A DNA stretch of 64,000 nucleotides. It comes from Streptomyces sp. YPW6 (GTDB lineage Bacteria; Actinomycetota; Actinomycetes; Streptomycetales; Streptomycetaceae). A program made the position numbers and the translations under genes. The notes under the pieces are model-generated. The model had not been told where the DNA came from. It saw nothing but the letters and a program-made list of their open reading frames with translations, and ran no database searches. Of the stretch, positions 25,250-33,441 are shown one piece after another. Numbering within the stretch: the stretch's first letter is position 1; each line of letters starts with the position of its first letter. The stretch spans positions 2,143,001-2,207,000 of the forward strand of contig NZ_CP076457.1 of assembly GCF_018866325.1 (NCBI RefSeq), read 5' to 3'.

Positions 25250-26336
25250 GGTGGGTTCCTTCGTCGTGGTGGTGGACCCGGAGGCCGGCCGGTGGCCGGG
25301 GGTCCGGTTCGGCGAGCGACACGGACACCTCCTGGACGCAGTGGTCGGACAGTCCGCGCGGATCGCGGAAGCGGTAGCTGTGGACCCGGGCGCCCGGCGT
25401 GCCGAGCACCCAGTCCAGCCGCCACCAGCGCAGGCCCGGACGTGCCTGCCAGGAGACGGGGCAGAACTTCCCGGCCAGGGCGACGGCATCGGCGCCCAGG
25501 CGGGCGATGCGGCGGGCGTCCCCGATCGCGGCGGTCGTGTTGAAGTCCCCGGCGATCAGGGCCGGGTGAGGGCAGTCGGCGACGTCCGCCAGGAGCCCCC
25601 GGTACTCCTTCTCCCGGTCGGCGGCCCGGGACCGGACCGCGCGGTAGAAGTCTGCGCGCAACGGGCTGATCAGCCGCAGCTGTACCGGGATGTGGACGTT
25701 GAACGTGGCGAGAATCCGACCGTCGTCCGGCATCTCCAGGTCGACCCGCAGGGTCCGGCGGGCCGCCGTCTCGACGGTCGCGGCGACCGGCAGCCGGGAC
25801 AGGGTGATCAGGCCCCGGGCGATGACGGCCTCGTGGCCGGGGAAGGTCGCGCGCAGCCGCCGCTCGTCGTCGATCAGCCGGTAGGTGCCGTTGAACCGGT
25901 CGTGGTGGTACTCCTGGAGGAGGTAGACGTCGGCGTCGAGCCCGCGCAGAAAGGCGTAGAACGGCTCGGGGTCGGTGCTCTGGCACCAGTGCTGGGTGTT
26001 CCAGGAGACGATGCGCACCGCCCCGTCCGGCGGCGGGCGGTGTGCTCTTCGGACCAGCGCGCCCGGCACCAGACCGGACTGCCGGGCCCCGAGCAGCAGG
26101 GACACGCCCGCCAGCGCTCCGGCCGCGGGGTCCCGCGCCGCCCCGGCGAGAGCCAGGAGCAGCGCGGGCACCGCGACGAACAGCGGCGGCGGCAGCAGCG
26201 AGGGCAGCAGCCACAGCCACCAGCGGCCGTTCAGGGCGAGGTGGGCGGCGAGGAACACGGCCCAGGCGGCCGCCGCCCACAGGGGCCATCCCCCGGTGCC
26301 GACGGCCGCGGCGGCCAGGGGTTCCGGCTCCGTCAC
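25206..26336 (-). CDS. VanJ-like membrane endonuclease/exonuclease/phosphatase-family protein (copy 1), 376 aa
   Basis: Three to four hydrophobic segments in the first 85 residues anchor a C-terminal EEP phosphatase domain, which should face outside. Active-site motifs are intact: [25 protein letters not shown] and the terminal SDHCVQ. VanJ/StaP proteins of this layout act on undecaprenyl pyrophosphate and give teicoplanin resistance. The call to that family rests on the layout and the cluster context. GTG at 26336 overlaps the stop of the upstream glycosyltransferase gene (GTGA). Confidence 0.8.
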   Translation of the reverse strand: MTEPEPLAAAAVGTGGWPLWAAAAWAVFLAAHLALNGRWWLWLLPSLLPPPLFVAVPALLLALAGAARDPAAGALAGVSLLLGARQSGLVPGALVRRAHRPPPDGAVRIVSWNTQHWCQSTDPEPFYAFLRGLDADVYLLQEYHHDRFNGTYRLIDDERRLRATFPGHEAVIARGLITLSRLPVAATVETAARRTLRVDLEMPDDGRILATFNVHIPVQLRLISPLRADFYRAVRSRAADREKEYRGLLADVADCPHPALIAGDFNTTAAIGDARRIARLGADAVALAGKFCPVSWQARPGLRWWRLDWVLGTPGARVHSYRFRDPRGLSDHCVQEVSVSLAEPDPRPPAGLRVHHHDEGTHHALPLPRQDRPAGQ

Positions 26337-27499
26337 GCGCGGGCTCCCTGAGCGCCCCGGAGCGCCCCGGTGTCCCGGAACAGGGCGTCGTAGGCGTCCA
26401 GGCAGTTGTCCGTCCCGTACCGGGCGCGGGCGTCGCGGCCGCCCTCGGCGCGGCGCTTCGGCGGGTACGCGGCCACCTCACGCAGAGCCTGGGCGAGGGC
26501 GGGGGCGTCGCCGGGCGGGAAGAGACGGCCGAAACCCGTCTCCGTCACCGGGACGCGCATGCCCGGGGCGTCGCTCGCCACCGAGGGGACACCGAGCATC
26601 ATCGCCTCGGCCTGGGAGATGCCGAAGGACTCCTCGGCGACGGACGGCAGGGCGAAGGCGTCCAGCGAGGCGTAGAAGCCCGCCACCTGGTCGTCACGGA
26701 GGAAGCCGGTGAACCGGATGCGGGGGTCGTCCCCGGCACGGGTGCGCAGCGCCCCCACGACGCTGCCGCCGGCCACCTTGGAGTAGTCACCCGCGATCAG
26801 CAGCCGGGCGTCGGGGTCCGGGATCGTCCGGAAGGCGTCGACCAGGTGGTGCAGTCCCTTCTCGGGGGCGATCCGGCCGAGGAAGCCGATGTGCGGGCCC
26901 GCCGTCTCGCGGAAGGCGGCGGGCGCGGGCTCGCGCTCCCGGCAGGGCGGGGCGATGGAGAGCAGACGGCGCTCGCGCATCAGGGGCCAGTGGCGTGAAT
27001 GCTCCGCGTGGTCCACGTTGTTGACGACGACGGCGGCCGAGCGGCGCAGCGCCCCGGCGACCGAGGCGTCGACGGCCTTCACCTGAAGCGGGGCGAGCAC
27101 GCCGCCCGCCAGCCAGACGTCGTCGTGGTGGGTGGCGACGACCGGGGTGTCCCCGGCGAGCCGTGCCACGAGCCCGGCCTCCAGCATCGGCAGATGGAGG
27201 TTGACGACCCGGGAGGCGCGGGCGATCCGTCCGGCCAGCGGGGCGAACCCGGGGCTGATCACGCCGCGTCCGAACCGGGCGGCGACCGGGGCGCGGAACA
27301 CCTCGACGCCGTTCACGGTCTCCCTCGCCCGGTGCCCGGGGTCGTGGCGGCACGCGACGACGGCGACCCGGCGGCCCCGCGCGGCCAGCCCTTCGGCGAC
27401 CGTGCGGGCCACCTCGGTGAGGCCGCTGGTGTACGGGAGGTAGTAGGTGAGCACGATCGTCGCGTCGAAGCGCGGCGAGCGCGCGGGGCGCCGGGTCAT
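26333..27499 (-). CDS. Glycosyltransferase family 4, 388 aa
   Basis: A GT-B retaining glycosyltransferase. The C-terminal nucleotide-sugar half begins with IGFLGRIAPEKGLHHLVDAF (about 205-225) and contains the E-x7-E motif in EESFGISQAEAMMLGVPS. The N-terminal half (IVLTYYLPYTSGLTEVARTV) is the acceptor side. Sugar donor and acceptor are unknown. It is coupled on both sides: ATGA with the upstream EEP gene and GTGA with the downstream one. Confidence 0.9.
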   Translation of the reverse strand: MTRRPARSPRFDATIVLTYYLPYTSGLTEVARTVAEGLAARGRRVAVVACRHDPGHRARETVNGVEVFRAPVAARFGRGVISPGFAPLAGRIARASRVVNLHLPMLEAGLVARLAGDTPVVATHHDDVWLAGGVLAPLQVKAVDASVAGALRRSAAVVVNNVDHAEHSRHWPLMRERRLLSIAPPCREREPAPAAFRETAGPHIGFLGRIAPEKGLHHLVDAFRTIPDPDARLLIAGDYSKVAGGSVVGALRTRAGDDPRIRFTGFLRDDQVAGFYASLDAFALPSVAEESFGISQAEAMMLGVPSVASDAPGMRVPVTETGFGRLFPPGDAPALAQALREVAAYPPKRRAEGGRDARARYGTDNCLDAYDALFRDTGALRGAQGARA

Positions 27500-28662
27500 G
27501 GCCGGTCCTTCTCGGTGGCGGGGGCGGTGGCCCCGGACGTGGGCAGGGAGAGGCGCAGTTCGATGAGCCGGTGGGTGGAGAGCGCGGCGGGCGGGTCCTG
27601 GACGGACTGCCGGTGCAGGTCGATGCGTGGCGAGACGAACGCCCAGTCGAGCCGCCAGAGCGCCGGACCGCTCACCGGGAACGTCGCCGGGTACACCGAG
27701 TCCCCGGCGTCGGCGGCGTCCCGCAGCCCCTCGAACCAGCGCAGGTCCCCGGTGCCCGGCAGCACGTTGAGGTCCCCGGCGAGGACCACCGGGTGGCCGT
27801 TGGCGTCGAGATCGTCGCGCAGGGCCCGGAAGTGGCGGTCGCGGCGGTCGGAGAGCTGCCGTACGGAGCGGTGGTAGGCGGCGGTCAGGGGGTTGCGGTC
27901 GACGTTCAGCAGGTCGGGCAGGTGTGTGTTGTAGAGCGAGAGGGTCTCGCCGTCCACGTCGATGTCGGTGCGCAGGACGCGGATGTTCCAGTAGTCGGCC
28001 CAGGCGGTGTCGGGCGGGGCGAGACCGTCGGGGCGCAGCGCCCGCACCGAGGTGATCGGGAAGCGGGACAGCGTGAGGAACTCCCCCTCGGTGGCGATGT
28101 GGAAGCCGGGGAACTCCCGCCGGATCCGCGCCAGATCGTCGATCGGTGCGGGTTCGTCGCCCCGGGCGTTCTGGTACTCCTGGAGGAGGTAGACGTCCGC
28201 GGACCGGGACTTCAGGTAGGCGTAGAACGCGTCGGTGTCGGCGTCCTGGTCCCAGAAGAAGGTGTTCCAGTTGACCACCTTCAGGGCGCCCGGAGGCACG
28301 GCGGGCTGTCCGCGCAGCAGCGCCCCGGGGTGCAGCCCGGTCTGCCAGGAGCCCAGCAGCAGGGAGACCAGGACGACGCCCACGGCGGCCCGGCGGCCGT
28401 GCCGGATCAGGGCGGCCGGGATCAGCAGGGCGAGCGGGAAGAGGAGATGGAGGACGGGCGGGGCGAGGCCGAGGCCGTTCCACGCCCACCACCGGCCGCT
28501 GAGGAGCGCGCGGGCGGCGACGAACAGGGCCCACAGGACGGCGACGGCGATCAGCAGCCGGCCGGGCCACCGGCGGTCCTGCGCCGCCCGCCCGGGTGGG
28601 TACGCCTCGGGCGCGTCCCGCTGCGCGGGGGCGGCGTTGTCCACCACCGGGGTCCCCGTCAC
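27496..28662 (-). CDS. VanJ-like membrane endonuclease/exonuclease/phosphatase-family protein (copy 2), 388 aa
   Basis: Same layout as copy 1: three or so membrane segments (residues about 35-110), then an EEP domain with VVNWNTFFWDQ, YLLQEYQ and VVLAGDLNVLPG. The last motif reads STHRLIE, with Thr in place of the Asp of SDH, so catalysis may be altered. Sequence identity with copy 1 is visible throughout (for example [16 protein letters not shown] and the SLLLG loop), so the two probably arose by duplication and then diverged. GTG at 28662 overlaps the upstream GT2 stop. Confidence 0.8.
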   Translation of the reverse strand: MTGTPVVDNAAPAQRDAPEAYPPGRAAQDRRWPGRLLIAVAVLWALFVAARALLSGRWWAWNGLGLAPPVLHLLFPLALLIPAALIRHGRRAAVGVVLVSLLLGSWQTGLHPGALLRGQPAVPPGALKVVNWNTFFWDQDADTDAFYAYLKSRSADVYLLQEYQNARGDEPAPIDDLARIRREFPGFHIATEGEFLTLSRFPITSVRALRPDGLAPPDTAWADYWNIRVLRTDIDVDGETLSLYNTHLPDLLNVDRNPLTAAYHRSVRQLSDRRDRHFRALRDDLDANGHPVVLAGDLNVLPGTGDLRWFEGLRDAADAGDSVYPATFPVSGPALWRLDWAFVSPRIDLHRQSVQDPPAALSTHRLIELRLSLPTSGATAPATEKDRP

Positions 28663-29690
28663 GACGTGGCCCGTACGGGGGCGGGGTGGGTGCCCGGCTC
28701 GTACAGCCGGCGGAAGCGGCGGGAGGCCAGCCACTGGAGGGCGCCGACGCCCGCGCCCGCCGCGATGACCGCGTTGACGACGGTGTGCGCGAAGGCGAAG
28801 TAGGCGGCGAACAGGGGGCCCCGGCGGCGCAGCACGAAGCGGTACAGGGCGGTGTCCGCGAGCAGTGTGAGGAGGAGCAGCGCGGCCGGGACGAGCAGCC
28901 AGGGCGCGGCGATCAGGCCGAGCGGCAGGGTGACCAGGGCGAGCAGCGCGGCGACGCTGGCCCCGGCGCGGGGCCCGGTGGCGATGCCTCCGGGGAGGTC
29001 GCCCCGGCTCACGTACAGCGGGATGTGCAGCCGGGTGCGGTGGAAGACCTTGCGCAGCACGACCCGCCAGGTGTCGTCGTGGTCGTGCCGGCCCCGGACG
29101 GTCGTGGAGCTGTGGACCTCGTAACTCCGGCAGATGCGGGCGGCGTAGTCGCCGTCCTCGGTGTGGCGCAGCCGGGGGTTGAAGGGGCCGATCTCGGCGA
29201 AGACCCGGGCGGGCATGGCGCAGATCGCGGTGTGCAGGGTGCCGATGCGGCCCTCGTGCTCGGCGAGCCAGTAGAACTGGTGCAGGCAGCGGTACTCCTC
29301 GATCAGGCTGTCCCGGATGAGGGGTTCGGCGTCGTAGGTGCCGCAGACCGCGCCGATGCGGGGGTCGGAGTCGAGCAGGGCCACGGCGTTGGCGATCGCG
29401 TCCGGTTCCATCGCCACGTCGGAGTCGACGAACACGACGATCTCGCCCCGGGCGTGGGCGGCCCCGGTGTTGCGGGTGGTGGCGACCCCGCTGTTGACGC
29501 CGGTGCTGATGACCCGGACGCCGCAGGCCTCGGCGACGGCGACGGAGTCGTCGGTGGAGCAGTCGTCGATGAGCAGGACTTCCAGGGGCTCGTAGGTCTG
29601 GGCGAGGGCGGCGCGCAGGCAGAGCTCCAGGGCGCGGCCGTAGTTGTAGTTGGGGATGACGACGGAGACGAGGGGGTGCTTCCGGTTCAT
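28659..29690 (-). CDS. Glycosyltransferase family 2 with C-terminal membrane helices, 343 aa
   Basis: A GT-A enzyme: SVVIPNYNYGRALELCLRAA at the start, the metal-binding DxD in FVDSDVAMEPDA, and the acceptor region GPFNPRLRHTEDGDYAARI. Residues about 245-330 contain two or three membrane helices. ATG at 29690 is used; a longer frame to 29777 is low-complexity. Its sister at 34658-35686 has the same layout. It could transfer a sugar to a membrane lipid. Confidence 0.88.
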   Translation of the reverse strand: MNRKHPLVSVVIPNYNYGRALELCLRAALAQTYEPLEVLLIDDCSTDDSVAVAEACGVRVISTGVNSGVATTRNTGAAHARGEIVVFVDSDVAMEPDAIANAVALLDSDPRIGAVCGTYDAEPLIRDSLIEEYRCLHQFYWLAEHEGRIGTLHTAICAMPARVFAEIGPFNPRLRHTEDGDYAARICRSYEVHSSTTVRGRHDHDDTWRVVLRKVFHRTRLHIPLYVSRGDLPGGIATGPRAGASVAALLALVTLPLGLIAAPWLLVPAALLLLTLLADTALYRFVLRRRGPLFAAYFAFAHTVVNAVIAAGAGVGALQWLASRRFRRLYEPGTHPAPVRATS

Positions 29691-29715
29691 GGGGCGCCTT
29701 CGGGCGGTCGGAGGA

Positions 29716-29754
29716 CGGACGGAGGGCTGGGCGGCGAGCGGACGGAGGGCTGGG
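29716..29754. repeat. 16-bp direct repeat in the UbiA/GT2 gap
   Basis: CGGACGGAGGGCTGGG occurs at 29716-29731 and 29739-29754. The whole 159-base gap (29691-29849) is purine-rich on the plus strand, including a run of eight G near 29800. It is the only sizeable gap inside the cluster and could hold an internal promoter. Confidence 0.6.
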
Positions 29755-29849
29755 GGCGGGCGGCGTAAGTGCCGCACAGAGGGAGTTCCGCGCCGGTGGG
29801 CGGGGGGGGTGGAGGGACGGAGGGGGCGCTGGGCCGCGGGGCGGGTGGG

Positions 29850-30941
29850 TCAGCCGGGCACGTGCCGGAGGAGGAGGGCTACCGCGACGAGGAGTGCCCA
29901 CAGCGCCGCGTTGACGAGGGTCGCGCGGTCCCGGAACAGGACGTGGACGGGGTTGCCGCCGCCTTCCTCGACGAGGAGGAGCTGGAGGTAGCGGGCGAGG
30001 CCGAAGACGGCGCAGGGGGCGGAGAGCAGGGTGACGAAGGAGGCCCCGGCGGCGAGGGCCGCGTCGTCGCGGAGGTAGAGCACGTAACTGACGGCCGTCA
30101 GCACGGCGACCAGGACGACCAGGTGGTCGAGGAAGGCCGGCGTGTAGCCGCGCAGGGCGGGGCGGTGGGCGCGGCCGGCCGCCGTGATCTCGTGGCGGCG
30201 TTTGCCCAGCGCCAGCATCAGGCAGAGTGAGAAGACGCAGAGCGCCAGCCACTCGGAGAGCCGGCCGCCGACGAGCAGCGCCCCCTGGAGGAGCCGGAGG
30301 ACGAAGCCGGTCGCCACGATGAACGCGTCCACCAGCGGGACGTGCTTGAGCCCCTGGGAGTAGGCGAGGCTGAGCGCCAGGTAGAGGGCGGTGGGCCACC
30401 ACTGCCAGGCGGGCCCGGCGACCGCCCAGCAGGTCAGTGCCAGGGCGAGGGACCCGGTCAGGGCGGTGGCGGCGGCCGGGGAGACCCGGCCGGAGGCGAT
30501 GGGGCGGTGGCGCTTGACCGGGTGCAGCCGGTCCCGCTCCCGGTCGGCGAGGTCGTTGACGACGTAGACGAGGGCGGAGGCGAGGGTGAAGCCGAGGATC
30601 GCCCAGCCGGTGCGCAGCAGGGCGGCGGGCTCCCACGGGTGGAGGTCGAGGAGGGCGAGCGGGACGACGGCCAGGTTCTTGACCCACTGGCCGGGGCGCA
30701 CCAGCGCGAGGAGATCGCGCGGCCGGTTGCGGCGGGTCTGCCGTACGCCGGCCGGCGACGGGGTCTCCAGCGGCTCGGCGTAGGCGGGTTCGGGCAGCGG
30801 GGCGAGGCCGGTGAGGCCGGCCGTCTCGGGCAGGCCGGTGAGATCGGCGGGCCCGGGCAGGCCGGTGAGGCCGGCGGGCCCGGGGTCGGGTGGGGCTGCC
30901 GCCACGCGCGGGGGCGCGGGGGACGAACGGGTGATGTCCAC
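29850..30941 (-). CDS. UbiA-family prenyltransferase, DPPR-synthase-like, 363 aa
   Basis: A membrane prenyltransferase with about eight or nine helices after a Gly/Leu/Pro-rich N-terminal tail of 75 residues (repeats of GLTGLP type). The signature NDLADRERDRLHPVKRHRPI carries the first Asp-rich motif in the form typical of decaprenyl-phosphate phosphoribosyltransferase. The second motif lies near GLKHVPLVDAFIVATGFVLR. Such enzymes move phosphoribose onto a polyprenyl phosphate. GTG at 30941 has GGAG eight bases upstream. The context (epimerase, glycosyltransferases, phosphatases) fits a polyprenyl-phospho-sugar pathway. Confidence 0.85.
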   Translation of the reverse strand: MDITRSSPAPPRVAAAPPDPGPAGLTGLPGPADLTGLPETAGLTGLAPLPEPAYAEPLETPSPAGVRQTRRNRPRDLLALVRPGQWVKNLAVVPLALLDLHPWEPAALLRTGWAILGFTLASALVYVVNDLADRERDRLHPVKRHRPIASGRVSPAAATALTGSLALALTCWAVAGPAWQWWPTALYLALSLAYSQGLKHVPLVDAFIVATGFVLRLLQGALLVGGRLSEWLALCVFSLCLMLALGKRRHEITAAGRAHRPALRGYTPAFLDHLVVLVAVLTAVSYVLYLRDDAALAAGASFVTLLSAPCAVFGLARYLQLLLVEEGGGNPVHVLFRDRATLVNAALWALLVAVALLLRHVPG

Positions 30942-30958
30942 GGCAGGGCTCCAGGGGA

Positions 30959-32005
30959 TCAGAAGAAGACCTTGGCCAGACCGAGCGCCCCTTGGCGCCA
31001 CGGGTCCCGGCTGGTCCGGCCGGCTCCGGGAGCGGGGGCGCCGCCCCGCCGCTGGGTGCGCCACCACGCGTACGTGGCGAGGATGGCGTCCTGGTTGGAG
31101 AGCGCGGGACGAAAGCCGAGCCGTTCGGTGGCCCGGGCGATGTCCACGTAGCTGTCGTCGAGGAGCTTGAACAGCAGCCGCCCGTAGACCGGGGAGAGCT
31201 TGGTGCGCTCCAGGGCGCGCAGGACCGCGAGTGCCGGTGCTGCCGGCAGCGGGACCACGCGTCTGCCGTGTCCGGCCGCGTCCAGCACGGCCTGGAAGTC
31301 CTCGCGCAGGGTGCCGAACTCGGCGGCGCCCAGGTTGTAGACGTCGTTCGCGACCTCGGGCGGGGCGTGGAGTGCGAGCACCACGGCGTCGACGAGGTCG
31401 GCCATGCCGAACATCTGGATGCGGACGTCGCCCCGGCCCAGGACGGGGAAGTTGCGCCGCTCCTCGGCCCATTCGAAGAGCATCGAGAAGAGGCCCATCC
31501 GGCCGGGTCCGAGGAAGGTCTTGGGCCGCAGCACCGGCAGGCACATCCCGCGCCCCCGGAACTCCTCGCAGACCTCCTCGGCCTCGGCCTTGGCCCTGCT
31601 GTACGGGTCGACGGGCTCGCGGGGGTGCTCCTCGGGGGTCGGGACCCGCTTCGGCAGCCCGTAGACGGCGGTGGAGGAGATGTGCACGACGCGTTCGACG
31701 CGGGCCCGGTGGGCGGCGGTGAGCACGGCGCGGGTGCCGTCGACGGTGATGGAGCGGATCTGGTCGACGGGGTAGCTGGGCAGGGCCGCGGCGCAGTGCA
31801 CCAGCGCGTGGGCCCCGTCGAAGGCGCGGGCGAGCGCGGCCCCGTCCCGGATGTCCGCGACGACGTGCCGGGCCCCGGCGGGCGGGCGGGGTTCGTCGCG
31901 CAGGTCGATCCCGACGACGTCGTGGCCGTCGGCTGCGAGCCGGGCGACCAGGTGGGAGCCGAGCATGCCGGCGGCGCCGGTCACGGCGATCGTCAGGCCG
32001 CCCAT
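30959..32005 (-). CDS. NAD-dependent epimerase/dehydratase (SDR extended), 348 aa
   Basis: Nucleotide-sugar or lipid-sugar epimerase/reductase. The Rossmann motif is VTGAAGMLGSHLVARLA, the catalytic Ser/Tyr/Lys are seen in HISSTAVYG and DPYSRAKAEAE. The C-terminal 40 residues are basic and proline-rich. Its start overlaps the aminotransferase stop by 13 bases, and 17 bases separate it from the UbiA gene. Together with UbiA it recalls the DPPR synthase plus DprE2 pairing of arabinan donor synthesis, but no DprE1-like oxidase is present. Confidence 0.88.
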   Translation of the reverse strand: MGGLTIAVTGAAGMLGSHLVARLAADGHDVVGIDLRDEPRPPAGARHVVADIRDGAALARAFDGAHALVHCAAALPSYPVDQIRSITVDGTRAVLTAAHRARVERVVHISSTAVYGLPKRVPTPEEHPREPVDPYSRAKAEAEEVCEEFRGRGMCLPVLRPKTFLGPGRMGLFSMLFEWAEERRNFPVLGRGDVRIQMFGMADLVDAVVLALHAPPEVANDVYNLGAAEFGTLREDFQAVLDAAGHGRRVVPLPAAPALAVLRALERTKLSPVYGRLLFKLLDDSYVDIARATERLGFRPALSNQDAILATYAWWRTQRRGGAPAPGAGRTSRDPWRQGALGLAKVFF

Positions 32006-33441
32006 CGGGACACCGCCTTGTCCTTGAAGAAGGCGGTGAGCAGACGGTTCATGCCCTTGGCCAGGGTCTGGTCGAAGGCGTCGAGGAAGATCTCCACCTC
32101 GTCGGGTCCGGCGACCAGGGAGGGAGCGGCCACCAGGGGGCTGCGGCCGTTCAGCGTGTAGTACATGTACACGTCGTGGTCGTGGTACATCGCGTTGACG
32201 ACCGCGCAGGTGATGACCTTGGTCCGCAGCAGCGGGTCGCGGGCGAGGCCGCCGGGGGCGATCCTGGCGGCGAGGTCCAGGAGGCGGGGGCCGCCGTCGA
32301 GGAAGATCCCGTACAGCGCGCCGGCGCCCCGGACGTCGGCGATGAGGTCGGGGTACTGCTTGCGCAGCCGCTCCAGGCCCGGCTTCAGGACGCGTTCGAT
32401 GGCGCGGGCGCGGGCCGGGTAGTCGTCCTCGACCGCGATGTTGACGGCCTCCAGCGCAGTCGCGGTCTCCTCGCCGAAGCCGTAGTAGGTGGTGCTGGTG
32501 GACTGGAGCATGGCGTCGCCGAGGCTGTCGTAGGCCTTCCGGAAGACGGGCTCGCGGGCGACGAAGGCGGAGATGGAGGACTTGCCGCCGCCGAAGGACT
32601 TGGAGGTGGTGACCACATCCGGGACCAGGCCCGGGTAGCGCATGAAGTGGAAGAGGCTGCCGGTCTTGCCCCAGCCGGTGTAGATCTCGTCGAAGATCAG
32701 CACGATCTTCTGCTCGGTGCACAACTCCCGCAGCCCCCGCAGGAACTCCTCGGAGCACTCGGTCATGGTGGAGGCGGAGAACGGTTCGATGAGGATCGCG
32801 TAGACGTCGCAGCCGCCCTTGGCGTCCCGGGCTCCGGCGACCGCCCGGCGTACGGAGTCGAGGTCGCCGTAGCGGAAGGCGGAGACGCCGGGGATGCCGG
32901 GGAAGGCGAAGGCGTTCTGGGCGCTGCCGGTGAGGCTGCCGGAGCCGAGCAGCTTGCCGTGGAAGCTGATGTCGGCGTGCAGGATCTGCTTCCGGCGGCC
33001 GCCGTGGTACTTGTACGCGAGTTTCACCGCGCCCTCGACGGCCTCCGCCCCGGAGTTGGGGAAGAAGGAGAGGTCCAGGTCGCCGGGGAGGAGCCGGGCG
33101 AGGTTGTGGCCGAGGGCGGCGATGTAGGGCGAGAAGTAGGTCTTGTGGACCTCCATCCGGCGCTGCTCCTGGAAGCGTCGGCGGGCGGCGAGGATGCGCG
33201 GGTGGTTGTGGCCGTGGTTGAGGACGCCGACGCCGCCGGTGAAGTCCAGGACGCGGCGTCCGTCGCGGGTGTGGATCCAGGATCCCTCGGCGTGGTCGAC
33301 GAGTTCGCGGCCGAAGCCGAACGACGTCATCAGGGAGACCTGGCTCTTGTTGACATGGGACCGGTAGAGCTCGTGCACCTGGCTCGTCGACAGTGCTTCG
33401 CAGTCGTCGACGGTCAGCAGGGCGGGTACGTCGGGGGTCAT
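31993..33441 (-). CDS. Class III aminotransferase (diaminobutyrate/acetylornithine type), 482 aa
   Basis: A PLP transaminase. The PLP-contacting Asp is in LIFDEIYTGWGKTG and the Schiff-base lysine in TTSKSFGGGKSSIS. The N-terminal half shows FTGGVGVLNHGHNHPRI and NSGAEAVEGAVKLAYKY. It resembles diaminobutyrate-2-oxoglutarate aminotransferases more than ornithine enzymes, judged by length and the FGGGKSS loop. It could install an amino group on a sugar or acyl intermediate of this cluster. ATG at 33441 overlaps the upstream stop (ATGA). Confidence 0.88.
   Translation of the reverse strand: MTPDVPALLTVDDCEALSTSQVHELYRSHVNKSQVSLMTSFGFGRELVDHAEGSWIHTRDGRRVLDFTGGVGVLNHGHNHPRILAARRRFQEQRRMEVHKTYFSPYIAALGHNLARLLPGDLDLSFFPNSGAEAVEGAVKLAYKYHGGRRKQILHADISFHGKLLGSGSLTGSAQNAFAFPGIPGVSAFRYGDLDSVRRAVAGARDAKGGCDVYAILIEPFSASTMTECSEEFLRGLRELCTEQKIVLIFDEIYTGWGKTGSLFHFMRYPGLVPDVVTTSKSFGGGKSSISAFVAREPVFRKAYDSLGDAMLQSTSTTYYGFGEETATALEAVNIAVEDDYPARARAIERVLKPGLERLRKQYPDLIADVRGAGALYGIFLDGGPRLLDLAARIAPGGLARDPLLRTKVITCAVVNAMYHDHDVYMYYTLNGRSPLVAAPSLVAGPDEVEIFLDAFDQTLAKGMNRLLTAFFKDKAVSRWAA

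Noticed and set aside
27496..30687. A 1063-codon minus-strand frame through the GT2 and UbiA genes
   Set aside because: It is a high-GC shadow in the wrong frame; just its last 388 codons are the real EEP protein, and the GT2 and UbiA proteins in other frames have clear catalytic motifs.
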